Below the pieces are notes generated by a model that was not told the origin of the DNA, did not search any database, and was given only the letters and a program-made list of their open reading frames with translations. A program made the translations under genes and the position numbers. From Psettodes erumei (lineage: Eukaryota; Chordata; Actinopteri; Pleuronectiformes; Psettodidae), in contig JAFBJZ010000635.1 in assembly GCA_016785225.1 (NCBI GenBank), positions 1,922,001 to 1,986,000 on the forward strand: a stretch of 64,000 nt of DNA, written 5' to 3'. Positions 37,426-48,800 of this stretch are shown piece by piece (positions within the stretch are counted from its first letter, which is position 1; each line of letters starts with the position of its first letter).

Positions 37426-38066
37426 AGCCTGCCAGCCCTGCTATCAGCATCAGCAGCAGAGCCCCCTCTTTCTCCATCTCTCACTGCTGACCGGGACTGT
37501 CAACCTACACCCCCCCCGACTCTCCTTCAGCAGCCAGCACAGAAAAGACTAGAACTATGCCCATTCCCCATTGCAGCCTCTTACACCATCGCTATCCATG
37601 CAGAGCAAAGCCAACAACCGATGCTCGCTGCACTATATGCAGTGATGGAGCACCACTGGACCCAGCTACTGGATCAAACTAAAGACACGGAGTGGTGCCA
37701 GCTCAACATAAATCCTGTAGATCCTATGTATATGAGTAAAACATGCATACCGAGTCAAGGTTGTGTACTTTAGGCTACGTATTACCATACACTTGCCTCC
37801 ACCCAGGTGTAGTTCTCTATATTAACATTGCTCGCAATCGAGACACGTTGACTCTGACTGGGATTACTGCAGATAAAATAATAATAATGAAAAAAAAACT
37901 TGTGATGTTCGCTCCTGGCGCCGTGGCGCTCAGAATCGTCTTCCCGCTGTACTTGAAAAGTTGTGAGTGACGGGCTGGGTTTTCGAGGCCCTCTTTGTGA
38001 ATGCTGCATGTTGTTTTTAGTTATTGCTGTCACAGCACAGTCTGAATGAAGCATGAAGCCTCCTCG

Positions 38067-38101
<35 letters not shown>

Positions 38102-38128
38102 CCTCTCTGTCTCTCTGTCTCTCTCGCT
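38067..38128. repeat. (CT)n-rich microsatellite in susd6 3'UTR
   Basis: Interrupted CT repeat with occasional CG/GT units. Confidence 0.9.
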
Positions 38129-38487
38129 CCGTCTACCTATCTGTGTATCCGGTTGGCGTCTAGCATATGGATTAGTGGGATTGCGAACCACTTCACAAGA
38201 GCTAAAAGCAGGGTGCAGCATTTTACGAAGCACCATATCACAACTATAAAAATACCTGCTCCTCTCGTGTCTGTTGCCGGCTGCACCCAGTACCTGGACT
38301 ATGCTATACATCCTGTATAAGGAGAGGGAGACATGATGTCACATATTGCCTGAAAGCTGAGGAGAGGGTTGTCTGTGAACATGGTGACTGGGCACATGAC
38401 TAAACTTTTATGGTTGTCTGTGTTTAATTTTCTTCCCACTGTATTTATTGTTTGGCATGTGGCTCAGTTTCCTCTAAATTGTTGAAT

Positions 38488-38490
<3 letters not shown>

Positions 38491-38519
<29 letters not shown>
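38491..38519. repeat. (GT)n microsatellite in susd6 3'UTR
   Basis: About 14 GT units, transcribed as a UG tract in the susd6 mRNA. Confidence 0.95.
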
Positions 38520-38523
<4 letters not shown>

Positions 38524-39800
38524 CGTCAGTTTGGCAGGAGAGGACATGTCCTCATATGGTAGGCCCCTCAATACAGCCGTTTCCTGAGTTGCCTCTCTTC
38601 GGATCCGAGGCTGGCTTCACAATGTCCCTGTCTGTCACCATAGGAAAATATCCCTCCCAGCATTGAATAAGTCACATGAACAAACCAGCGTCACTTCAGG
38701 CAACGAGTCCACTACACAATGTGTGTATTATTCATGTCCTCTCAAGCTAGAATATTTATCATTTTCTGCTGAATGGCTGGAAGTCTCCTTTAGAGGGACT
38801 GACTCTCGCCCACCTTCACACTGAACTGAAGACTCTCCACTCTTGTGCATTATCGACACAGCTGCAACTGGTTGCAGTGAAATAATAATGATGATGATGG
38901 GGGGAAAAACGTTTTGTTATATAGCACCCCACCCTCGCCACATACACTCACTCACCGCTCTAATGTCAAGTGCAAAAATTTAAGAGAAGGATCGTGTTGT
39001 TTTGTTAGAAGTCATTCTGTTTTGGGGTTTTTTCACTGCCACTTGAAAAGCTTTGGTGGTTGAGCTGGTCACCGTGGAAACAGCATGACTCAGATGGATC
39101 CTGAGAATTACTTTTTGAGTTTTAACTGCTTTAGAAAAAAACCCACAGCGACCTGTCTGAATTTCTGTTATCATTTTTTGGCATTGGTGGCTGTCTGTCA
39201 TTGTCAATGGCCACAATAATAATGCAAACAGAATGTTGCCTTAGACTTGTACATTTTTTTTTTTTTTTCCAATATATAATCTTAAGCCTCCGCGTTGGTT
39301 GCTTTACAATACTACAACGTGTTCTGTTTTCCCAATGGCCTTACTCTGTTCTTTTCTATTCTATGCATAAAACTGTCTTTGTGTATTTATCAATGAGTTT
39401 ACTTTTGTTGCGGACACGACTAAACGAATGTCCATCCTTCTCTGTGCTCCCCTAGCTTCTCCAGCTACTGTGATGATGATGAACCTATAAGCACCTATAT
39501 TTCACTATTTCTTTTCCACTCTTTCACTTTTGCTACAAGGCATTAAAATATGGGATTGAAAAGAACAACAATTAACTTTGCGTTCAGAAGCACTGTTGTA
39601 CGGTGTTGCTTCCCTGAAAATAACAGAGTCAAAAAAGTACACATCCTGATTCTTAGTTTCAACGCTTTTAAGCTTTGGTTTTTCCTCTGTACATGGCAGT
39701 GGGTGTGAAGATAGTAATTTAATATTTGTATAAAGTTTAATTTAAATTTACAGTGTGTATATAACTTTCTAATTAAAGCTTTCTTTTGAATGTGGAAGAT

Positions 39801-40540
39801 GATGTGTTTTGTTGAAGCTCATGTCAGTTTTCCTCCCCCGTGTTGCTGTGCAGTTGCACACATTTTCAGACTGAAAGCTTAGTCTCGGCACCGAAATTTC
39901 CAGTACATGTCATCGTTGACAATGTGTATCCACTTGTATGAGTCAAAGGATCGTGATCCAGTTTCCTTTGGATTAGATCCTGGAAGGTCTGAACCACGGA
40001 AATCCTGGCCCTGTTCAAGATCATCTTGTATGAATACAAAAGCCTGTGCCCCAGCACTGTGTAACCAGTAATCAAAACAATATTTTGAAAGCGTTTTTTA
40101 GTTTCTAGTGCATTAGTCCCATTATAGGAGCTCTAGATACTCTTGCCTGTAATGAGGTTGCTATAAAACAGTTCAAAATCAGGTCAGTCATTAGTTAATC
40201 ATTACCAGTCTAAAGTGGAAGTAAATGCAGTTTGGGGCAAAGGTCGATTTAAAACTGACTCATAACTGCTTCCTTAATTGCAGTTGTGATTGATTTGTCC
40301 TCACAGTGACCTCTCTGCTGGGTTCAGCGCCCCTTCAAGCTATATTGTCTTTAAAGCAACCTTTGTAGGTTTGAGTTGTGTTGAAACGGATTCCCTCCCG
40401 CTGAACATGCAGTTTATGATGATGTCGGTCTTCCTGCTGTTTTACTCGCTGAGACTCACACAGCCACATCAGTGTGCAAAATAATTGTTCCGCTTTGTGT
40501 TTTAATTACTGTGTGTTAGTGACACCTCCTGGCTGGAGCT
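39801..40540. other. Intergenic region between susd6 and srsf5
   Basis: About 0.7 kb of unremarkable sequence between the susd6 poly(A) signal and the CpG-rich srsf5 promoter. No gene is seen. Confidence 0.6.
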
Positions 40541-40754
40541 GGGGACCGCAGTGTCAGGGCTCGTGACGTCACGTTCGGAAACCCGATCGCTTTCCTTCGG
40601 TTTTTTCCGGGTTCTGCAGTGCCCGTGCGTCACCTGGACCTGGTTTTTCCAGCCCCCTCCCTGAAAAGCGGAGGCTCCATTTTGTTTAATTTTGGAATTT
40701 GCAGTCACCGTTGACAGCTATTAAAATAAACCCGCCGCTAGGAACACTTTGGAG
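40541..40754 (+). promoter_or_regulatory. srsf5: srsf5 promoter with palindromic CRE, and non-coding exon 1
   Basis: CpG-enriched sequence carries a perfect CRE, TGACGTCA, at 40564-40571. A leader exon ends GGAG|GTATGT at 40754/40755. The first coding exon (41030) starts after a CTCAG acceptor with only four bases before the ATG, so an upstream leader exon is expected. The transcription start is not determined. Confidence 0.65.
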
Positions 40755-41033
40755 GTATGTCTACACGCATTACAACTATATTATTATGTCAATATGCCAT
40801 TCTCGCTTCGTTAAAATTAGCATTATCGGTTGTGCATAGGAACTGGACACCAAGGCCGTTAATTGACAGATGCTGGGTTAGCTAACTACCAACATGAAAC
40901 GGGCCTGGGAACATAGATGGGACGTTTGCTAGTCAGACCAAGTCATGCTGTGGTTCGTGACTGCTAATAACGCTGTTTTAACAAGCTAACGCACTTACCT
41001 CGTGTTTGTCCGATGGTTTCCAACCTCAGCATC

Positions 41034-41819
41034 ATGAGCGGCTGTCGCATCTTCATCGGCCGGCTGAGCCCGTCGGCCAGGGAGAAGGACGTGGAGCGGT
41101 TCTTCAAAGGATACGGCCGCATCCGAGATATTGACCTGAAGAGAGGCTTTGGATTCGTGGTGAGTCCCGTTACGTGACTACGACTTAGCGCTCCTCTACT
41201 TCTCCACCTAGAAAAGGCTGCATCTTGTATGTTTCCTATTCGAGCATTGTTAATTTTGGCGTATACCCAGGAATAGATATCAAGATCATTATTATTGATT
41301 ATTTAAGGCCTTTTATTTGTTCCACATCACTCGTGCTGACACATCTTCAGAGCACAGCCAGCCTGCATGGTGTCTGTGTACCAGTTCAAAATCATGAGGG
41401 TTTTTTGTGAAGTGTTGCTTGGTGGGCTTTCCACATGTCAAATCTAACACACACATTTTTGCAGTAGTATTCTGACTTTTTAGACTCGCAGTGATAAGTC
41501 AATCGATCAATCAGTCAATTGGCAGGAAATTAATCTGCTCATCTCTGCAAACTGTCTGTGTGATTTGAAGGCAAAAGAGAGAGGCTTGTACAGGCTGATG
41601 TATAAGAGGTGTGATAAAGGCTCAAATGTGACAAATTAAAGTTGTGAATGTTACTGTGCATTCTGTTTGCTGCAGGAGTTTGACGACCCCAGAGATGCTG
41701 AAGACGCAGTGTATGAGCTCGATGGCAAAGAGCTGTGCAATGAAAGGTAGGGAGGTCTGTTGTTGAGAATGAAATGCAAAATTAAAAGAAGCTCCTCTTT
41801 CCCGCTTAATTCCTGTCCT

Positions 41820-41863
<44 letters not shown>

Positions 41864-44434
41864 TTTCTCTTAAAAAGATCTGTATTGTAATTTTCAGGGT
41901 GACCATAGAGCATGCTCGTGTCCGTCTGCGAGGCGGACGCGGCAGAGGTGCCGCTGGTGGAGGAGGACGCTTCTCTGATCGCTTTGGCCGAGGCGCCCAA
42001 AACAATCGGAGGTAAGTTTTTCCCACTGCGCTCCTTCAGGTGAGGAAGGAACAGATGTCAGCTGCGCACGTTCATTGTTTAAAGTTTAATACACAGTTGA
42101 AATACTGGTGAAAGGTCCGTCAGTGTGCTGACAGGTGTGTCTCGGCCCCGTTTCTCTTCGTTTCAGTCGAAACCCTCCTCCGATGCGCACTGAGAACCGT
42201 TTGATCGTGGAGAATTTGTCCTCTCGTGTGAGCTGGCAGGTTAGTATCACCACACACAGCAGGCCTCTTAAAGCTGCAACACCACAAATATCACCTTTAA
42301 CTGTTTGTCTCCAACAATATACACATACTATTGTAGAAAGTGATGCTAAAAAACAATGTAGTATGTTTTTGAATTAACATTAATAATATCAGACTTATCT
42401 TGCTAATGTTTATCAATAATGTGTATAAATCCAAATAGTTTTTTGAAAGTCATTACTGTTATCAGTCTGCATTTTGTGCAGTTAAGTAATTATTTAGTAC
42501 AGTAACGTCAAGAAAACACTTAAATCTGTTCCTGTTTTCAAATTTTAACCAATTCTTCACCCCTTTATTTGCCAGCCTGACTGTTGTGTCATATGGAAGA
42601 GCTCGCTTATGGTGGAGTTAACCCCTTCTGGGTCCTTCTGTCTGGGTTGAGCCTGTGGTGTCAGCCAGTCTGTCCTACTCCTAGTTGACGCCTGCTGGTC
42701 ATGTGAGCGCTCGCTCCACACTAGAGGCGCTGGCGGCCCCTTCACTCACTCGCAACGCCTGGCGTGTGGTTGAGAGCGAGAGAGAGGAAACAGAGAGTTG
42801 GCAGAGAGAAAGGAGAGGAAAGAGCGAGAGTCGATGGTGATGGTGGTGGCGTATTGATCGATGGTTCGTTAAATTGAGGGGCTTCGATCGATCGATATCC
42901 CCCCTCCCCTCCCCCCTGTGGTGTTCCCGCACATCGCGCGAGAGAGAGTGTGAATTCCTCCCAGGTGCCCATGGATATAATCTGCTGTTATCCCGAGGTT
43001 ATGGTGGGCTCGGAGAGCCTGCGGCCCACCCCAAGGGGTTTCGCTCTCAGGTAGTAGTTTCCTCTCTTCCACCCTGTTCACTCTCTTTACTGAGGCGGGG
43101 TGCCGAGACAGAGGCGGTCCCGGCGCGGAGCCCCGTGCCCTCCTTGCCAGGGAAAATGGGGCTCTTTATGCCAAACGCTGCCCAGACGGCGCCACTGCAG
43201 TTCAGTTCATGCAGATGGTGTTCATCTCTCTGTAGTTTGTGATGAGCAGTGGGTCCAAGAATCTCAAAGATACTCTATAGAGTATCTATAGGCTATAGCC
43301 TGTCTAGTATTAGCACTTGCCAGAATTTATTTATCTAAATTGGCACACATTCCTTTTCATTTTCTGTTTATCTCCATTAAGAAAAATGCATTTGGTTTTA
43401 GGAATGGCTGATGGAACCTGGTCTTTGAGGTTCTTGGACTCCTTATCTGCACTAGCCTGTGTAGTTCTCTCAGAGATTCTAACCATCTCTCTTTTTGGGT
43501 AAATCAGTCCTGTATTATGTGTCAACATGTGCTTGTGCCCGGAGCCCCTGCATGAGCTCACTGACATTTATATGTGTAGGACCTGAAAGATTTCATGAGA
43601 CAAGCTGGAGAAGTGACTTTTGCAGACGCACATCGCCCCAAGCTCAATGAAGGGTGAGACCAGTTATCTCTGTCAGCATGAACCGACTCATCGTTAATCC
43701 TGTGTGTATCATATCGAGCATATGCAATTTGGGGAAAATTACTGTCCAGTTTATGTCAAACGGAAGTGAGTGAGAATGTCTCATTTTGTTTTTACAGGGT
43801 TGTTGAGTTTGCCTCTTACAGTGACCTGAAAAATGCCCTTGAAAAACTGTCTGGAAAGGAAATCAATGGCAGGAAAATCAAGCTCATAGAAGCAGCCAAG
43901 AAGAGGTGAGCTGTCTGCTGGAGCCTCCACTCACTTAAAAAAGAAATCAAATTCAGTTTATATCAGAGAAGTCAGGCCATTCCCCTTTACCGATCATTAG
44001 CAACGTGCAGGTTTATAATGTCAGTTGTTACGCTCTAAAGATGTGGGAAAGCATCAGGTGTCTGTCCTTACGTTTCTCTCTCTCTCTCTCTCTCTCTCCT
44101 TTTTCCCAGGTCTAGAAGTCGTTCCCGGTCTGAAAGCTCCTCTCGCTCCCGGTCTCGATCTCGCGGTCGCTCTCTATCACGCTCCCCCAGACGCTCACGC
44201 AGCCCCGCCAAGGCCCACGACCATTCCCGCTCCCGCAGCGGCACTCCCGCCGGCAGCCCTTCATCCCCGACCTCCAAATCCAAGGAGCTCGCCAAGCGTT
44301 CCTCCAAGTCCAGCAAGTCCCCCTCCCCGCCCTCCCCTCCGCCCGCTCAGAGAGCCGTCTCCCGTTCGCGCTCGCGTTCCCGTTCCCGCTCCCGCTCCCG
44401 GTCTCGGTCTCGTTCCACTAACAGCCAGCGCTAA
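41034..44434 (+). CDS. srsf5: Serine/arginine-rich splicing factor 5 (SRSF5/SRp40), 296 aa
   Basis: Nuclear SR protein that binds exonic enhancers and promotes splice-site selection. Coding exons: 41034-41159, 41676-41746, 41898-42011, 42167-42239, 43580-43653, 43798-43905, 44110-44434 (891 nt, frame intact). RRM1 (residues 1-72) has RNP2 IFIGRL and RNP1 KRGFGFVEF. A Gly/Arg linker follows (GGRGRGAAGGGGRFSDRFGRG). The second, pseudo-RRM carries the diagnostic SWQDLKD motif (126-132), which is split by the largest intron. The C-terminal RS domain (about 188-296) is rich in SR/RS dipeptides with a Pro/Ser-rich interruption (SPSPPSPPP). Very close to human SRSF5 in both RRMs; the RS domain and the linker differ more. 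Teleosts may keep two copies (a/b), which I cannot separate here. The start ATG (41034) follows the splice acceptor directly and matches the family MSGCR(V/I)FIGRL. Confidence 0.96.
41824..41860. repeat. (TG)n microsatellite just upstream of srsf5 exon 4
   Basis: About 18 TG units ending 37 nt before the acceptor at 41897/41898; on the transcript this is a UG tract in the acceptor region. Confidence 0.95.
42240..43579 (+). other. srsf5: srsf5 long intron inside the SWQ|DLKD motif, candidate unproductive-splicing region
   Basis: The 1340-nt intron has a GTTAGT donor and a TATGTGTAG acceptor. Reading through the donor meets an in-frame TAA at 42375-42377. Inside are cryptic splice signals: acceptor CAG at 42575, donors AT|GTGAGC at 42702/42703 and CAG|GTAGTA at 43050/43051, a purine-rich (GAGA/AGAGGAAA) block at 42775-42835, and a CpG-rich stretch. 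SR-protein genes are known to autoregulate through NMD-coupled exons or retained introns; that this one does so is inferred. Confidence 0.5.
44075..44099. repeat. (CT)n tract forming the polypyrimidine tract of the last srsf5 intron
   Basis: CT run immediately upstream of the TTTTTCCCAG acceptor at 44109. Confidence 0.9.
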
Positions 44435-45645
44435 GAGATGTGTTTGAGTTCATTGGGAACCAACAGTAGAAACAACTTGTTTCAGCAGTAGAATCAGCTT
44501 GGAGCAGTTGGCACACAACAGCTCCCAAGATCCCTTCTGAAAGCCGAGACAAGTTTTTTTTTTAAATTTTGGTTTTTCCCGTCTGGATTTTTCTCATCCA
44601 CATCCTGAAGTTCTTCGCGTTAAACGCAGATAGGTTGTCAGATGGAGCAGTGGCACTGAGTCAGATAGCAGCAGATCCAGAGCGTTCCCCTCACGTTTGG
44701 ACCCATATGTGCGTTTGCGCCCAGTGATGCCTCGCCTCTGAATTTGTTCATCCTACAAGGCTGCAGGTCCAGCTCTGCCGTGCCATCACCTCTTTATGAA
44801 CCAGCATCTACATTCACCGTTACTGGACTCGAGAGACGCTTCGAAAAACTTCTCAAGACGGGAATCAGTATTTTTTCCGCAGTCACCCGATGCTTTTGAT
44901 AAGTCGTGAGAACACTTTTTCTTCTCCTGATACTGTTGCTCGTAGGTGGGAGAATTTTTCAGAAGTTCCCATATTTTTCCCTCCTTTATCGCTCGTGTTT
45001 CTGCCCTCACAAGTGTTTTTCCCCTTTTCTCTGATCTGCTGTACCTACTGCAGCTGCTGTGTGTGATGTTTTAGAGCTTTAGGATGCCTGCACGTGCTTT
45101 TCTTTAAGAATCTCCTCATTATGTTCATACTTTGTTTGTGCTTAAGACTCGAATATAAACCATCATTTCAAATGACATTTGCAGCTTCAGTATCAGGAAC
45201 ACTGGTGCACAATGGTCCCACCAGTTTAACAGCTGTAAGGTAAAATTGACTCAATTTCCAGGATCTTACTGCGGTTTTCCTGCAGTGACTCTTAGACCTT
45301 TATTTTGTTTGTAAATGTACAGCTCTTTTGAGAATAAGGTCAGCCTTTTTGATTTAAACACTTATAAACAGTGTCAATACATAATTTTAGCATTGTAATG
45401 AACATTGTTTTACCTTTTTCAGTCGAGGGTTTTGTGTACAGGATTGGAGACTATTGCTTTGTGTATAAATGTAATTCTAAGAATACTTGTTGGTACTGTT
45501 ACTGGTGTTACTGTGGTTACAAATGAACATGTAGACAGAGTTTGGGAAATACATTTTTTTTACATAAGGATTTTATTTTCAGTGATGGATGTTCATATGC
45601 TGTAGAAAGACGTGGACTCAATAAAAGCATTTTGACTAAACCATG
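44435..45645 (+). terminator. srsf5: srsf5 3'UTR with poly(A) signal
   Basis: About 1.2 kb from the stop (TAA 44432-44434) to AATAAA at 45620-45625, followed by a T/GT-rich stretch (TTTTGTCGTCATCTGTG). It converges with the antisense 3' end of slc10a1. Confidence 0.8.
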
Positions 45646-45824
45646 AATTTTGTCGTCATCTGTGCGCGATGAGGAGACACTTTGAGGTTGTCGGTTACTC
45701 AGCACAAAGCAGCCCCGTCTGTGCTGTTGCCGGCTCAGTGAACTGCCAGGTCGTCTCATCTCCGGGAGGTTTTGGTCAGTGAGAGCTCTGGGGAGAGACT
45801 GGGGAGATGCTGCAGGGCCGTCCA
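45550..45824 (-). terminator. slc10a1: slc10a1 3'UTR with antisense poly(A) signal
   Basis: Minus-strand AATAAA (plus-strand TTTATT at 45572-45577) lies about 250 nt downstream of the slc10a1 stop (TGA, 45827-45825). The inferred 3' end therefore falls within the srsf5 3'UTR. Confidence 0.55.
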
Positions 45825-48800
45825 TCATACCGGCCCCTCGGAGGGCTCCCTCGGCTTGACTTCAATGGGTGCTGGCCAGTATGTTTCTGCAAGGACAGTG
45901 AAGTGGATTGAAATCAAAAAATGCACAGGGGTGTGTTCATGAAGGGAGTAGTGAGCCCTACAGTGGAGGATGTGGTATAATAAGAACCGTTTTTATTGTT
46001 TTTTTTATACCGTTAGCAATGTTAGTAATTAATTCTTCTTGATGGAATGAATCGTTTGACAAGTTTATCTTGTATCTGAAACACTGGATTAAGACCAGTC
46101 AATGGCAGATTGTAATCCCATTTTTCTGTCTTAATACTGATTCTATCATTTTGTGGCCTGGCTTCTAAAAGGTACTTGTTTGGAAATCAAAATGAACAGA
46201 ACATAATTCCAGTGAAGTCTTTATCATAAATATAGCAACGAAGTCCTCCTTTCCCTCATCAAGGACACATATTTCTAGGTTGGACTGAATATTTTTGTGT
46301 TACTGGTTAATGTTTTGTTTGGTGACTGTCAAAACCAGAGGCACCGTTTGCAAGTCAATGTTTTGCATTTTTGCTTGATAAATAACTTTTAAGGATAAGG
46401 TAGCCAGTATTGTATTATGATTAACCAAGTAAATGATTCAGCACTGTTTGTAAGTGAAGTTGAACTGTAAACCAGGCTGGACTCACCTTTCTGTCTGTGT
46501 GTGAACCTCTGGTGACACCTGAACAGCACGATGAGCACGATCGCCTCCATCATCTGGAAGGCCACGTAGACCGTGGGGAACAGAAACAGGGGGCCGATCG
46601 CCACGGGGGGGAAGGCTAGCTTCAGCAAGGTCGTGCACAGTTGGACGTTCTGACAGCCTGTTTCCATAGCAATGGTCCTCCGCTCTCTGAGGAAGGTGGG
46701 TGGGGTGGCAGATTTATTCATAAGTCATAGATACATAAAGAAACACTTGTGAGTCTTTATTCCCTGACATGATTAATACTGCCTCTTGCACTGTCCTTCA
46801 GTGTGTGATTTGTTGGGATGGAAATGCTTTCTGATTAAGGATATAATTAAAGCTTTATTAATGGTTAAGAATTTGCACAAAGTTATAAACCATTAAACCA
46901 TTATGGTTTGCCACTTTGCTAAATTTATCAGGTCGACCTTTTGAAGACATCAAGAATGCAGTTATAAATATTAGTATGACATTAATAAAGGGTAACGGGC
47001 TGCTTAATTTGTAATAAGTAAAAGGAAGTCACCTATAAATGTTGATAAATTATTTATAAAGGGTTCTGTAATGAGCCGTCAAGTCTGTATTTATGAATGT
47101 TAATAAAGATGTGTATAAGTGGTCAAAATGCCCCACAGCCCTGCATAAGTGGTGTCAAAGGTCTCTGTAATTAATTAAATACAGCAACACAATGCATGCA
47201 TTTCATATTGGGTGTATTGATTGTCTGCCACGATACACTCTGCCATTTAGCATGAGACTAATATTACTTTTTTTGTACACGTTCCCTGACAAATAACCTG
47301 CAGATAAAAGGTCAGAACTGTAATGCTGCAGGAGGATTCTCCACAGCATGGCAACCAAAACATTATTCTTATTAATGGATTATATGTGATCTGTCTGTGA
47401 ATCCTTAATTAATACAGGTAATAAAATACCATAATAAATGGTTCCCTGACCTGTCCAACTTACGATTGCTTCATTTTGCAGAGCCAGGAGATGATGTATC
47501 CGAAGGCGTAGCCGACAAAAGGCATGAGAGCCCCGATGGCCATCAGAGGAGGGGACATCAGCACAAGGATGGTGCTTCCAAGCATAACGGTGGCGATGAT
47601 GCTTGTTCCCACCAAAGCAATCATCAGTATAGTGAGGCCGACCTGAAAACAGAGGGCAGGAAACAAATAAGCTTCTTTTTCTGTTGCATTATTATTTAAA
47701 CTAAGGTAGTCTTGATCTTCAAGGTTCAGTTCAAAACCCAAAAGATCTTTAACTTACAGTGATATAAACTAATTTTTGGGGACATTTTTGCTCAATAAAT
47801 TACTGAAATAATTAGTTGCCGAAATTGTAGATTAGGACAGCAAATGAAGCAAGAGAGAAAAGAGGAGAGGGCCTTATGAAGAGACATGGTCAGGATTTTC
47901 TACCCTGTAGATACCTTTCTTGTCATTTTCTACTATTGCCTAACCTACTCACAGTATCTTCTCATCTTATTTATTTAAGTTTCAGACCTTTGTGATGGTC
48001 TTGGCGTACTGCGGCTTGTAATGGTTGATGAGGAGGCCGGCTCCACATGGTATGAGGATCATGACCAGCGATATAATGATTTCGACGTACGGCACAGAGT
48101 CCTGCAGGTTAGCGAATCCCTGACAGTAGACGTAGAGCAGCAGTGGCATCATGCCCAGAGCCAGCACCGTGGAGCAGGACGTCATCATGATACTGAGGGA
48201 GAGACAGGAGACGAGGACGGTGCCGGCTCATTAGCTGATGTGGCAGCAAAATATAACGGATGGAATTTGATTGCGGTGGAAAACATTACATGACTACAGA
48301 AATTCCCACTATTCAGCAAAACACTAAAACATGTTATTATGTTATTATGTTATTTGGACTGTCCATGACTGTGTGTCAACAAATATGGTTCCCAGGTTAA
48401 ATTATGATCCCCAGTTTCTCTTGCAGAACCAGTCAGTTCTTTTATATTGAGAGGTGTAATGTGAACTGAAGCCTGCAGGAGCTGCTGGTGGGGCTTTGAC
48501 ACTTCTTTTCTCACAGGCATTCAACAACCTGCCAGCCGATTGTTTCAAGGTATATGACCCTCATACTGCTCCGTTGTACAATGTATTTTGGTAATAGTCA
48601 CTGTTGATAAAGCTGACTTTTCCTTGACATTTGCTCAGGAAAATGATAATATTATGATTTTTTTTCTCTGCAAACCTAACTTGTGGGGACTGGTTTACTT
48701 CCTAGTTTTGTAACACAAAAAACAACGCCAAGGGGCTGTTTTCGACAAATTATCCTTGTCTTTCAAATATGTTGTCAAATGATGCAAAATTGTTGCAGTA

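Larger units (their letters stand above)
37426..39800 (+). terminator. susd6: susd6 3'UTR with poly(A) signal
   Basis: About 2.35 kb of non-coding sequence follows the TGA (37423-37425) to an ATTAAA hexamer at 39772-39777, followed by a GT-rich stretch (GATGTGTTTTGTTG). It includes a CT-rich run (38067-38128), a GT run (38491-38519) and a perfect palindromic decamer GGACATGTCC (38542-38551). An earlier poly(A) site could also be used. Confidence 0.7.

Noticed and set aside
41481..41560. Possible further copy of the GATTAATCG-type repeat in srsf5 intron 2 (GTCAATCGATCAATCAGTCAATTGG)
   Set aside because: Too degenerate to separate from chance AT-rich sequence without a search.
46390..46486. 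Read-through end of slc10a1 exon 6 as the natural C-terminus (GESSLVYSS...)
   Set aside because: Exon 6 ends in a consensus GTGAGT donor, and a downstream acceptor at 45887 joins in phase to a short tail exon. Read-through remains possible as a minor isoform.
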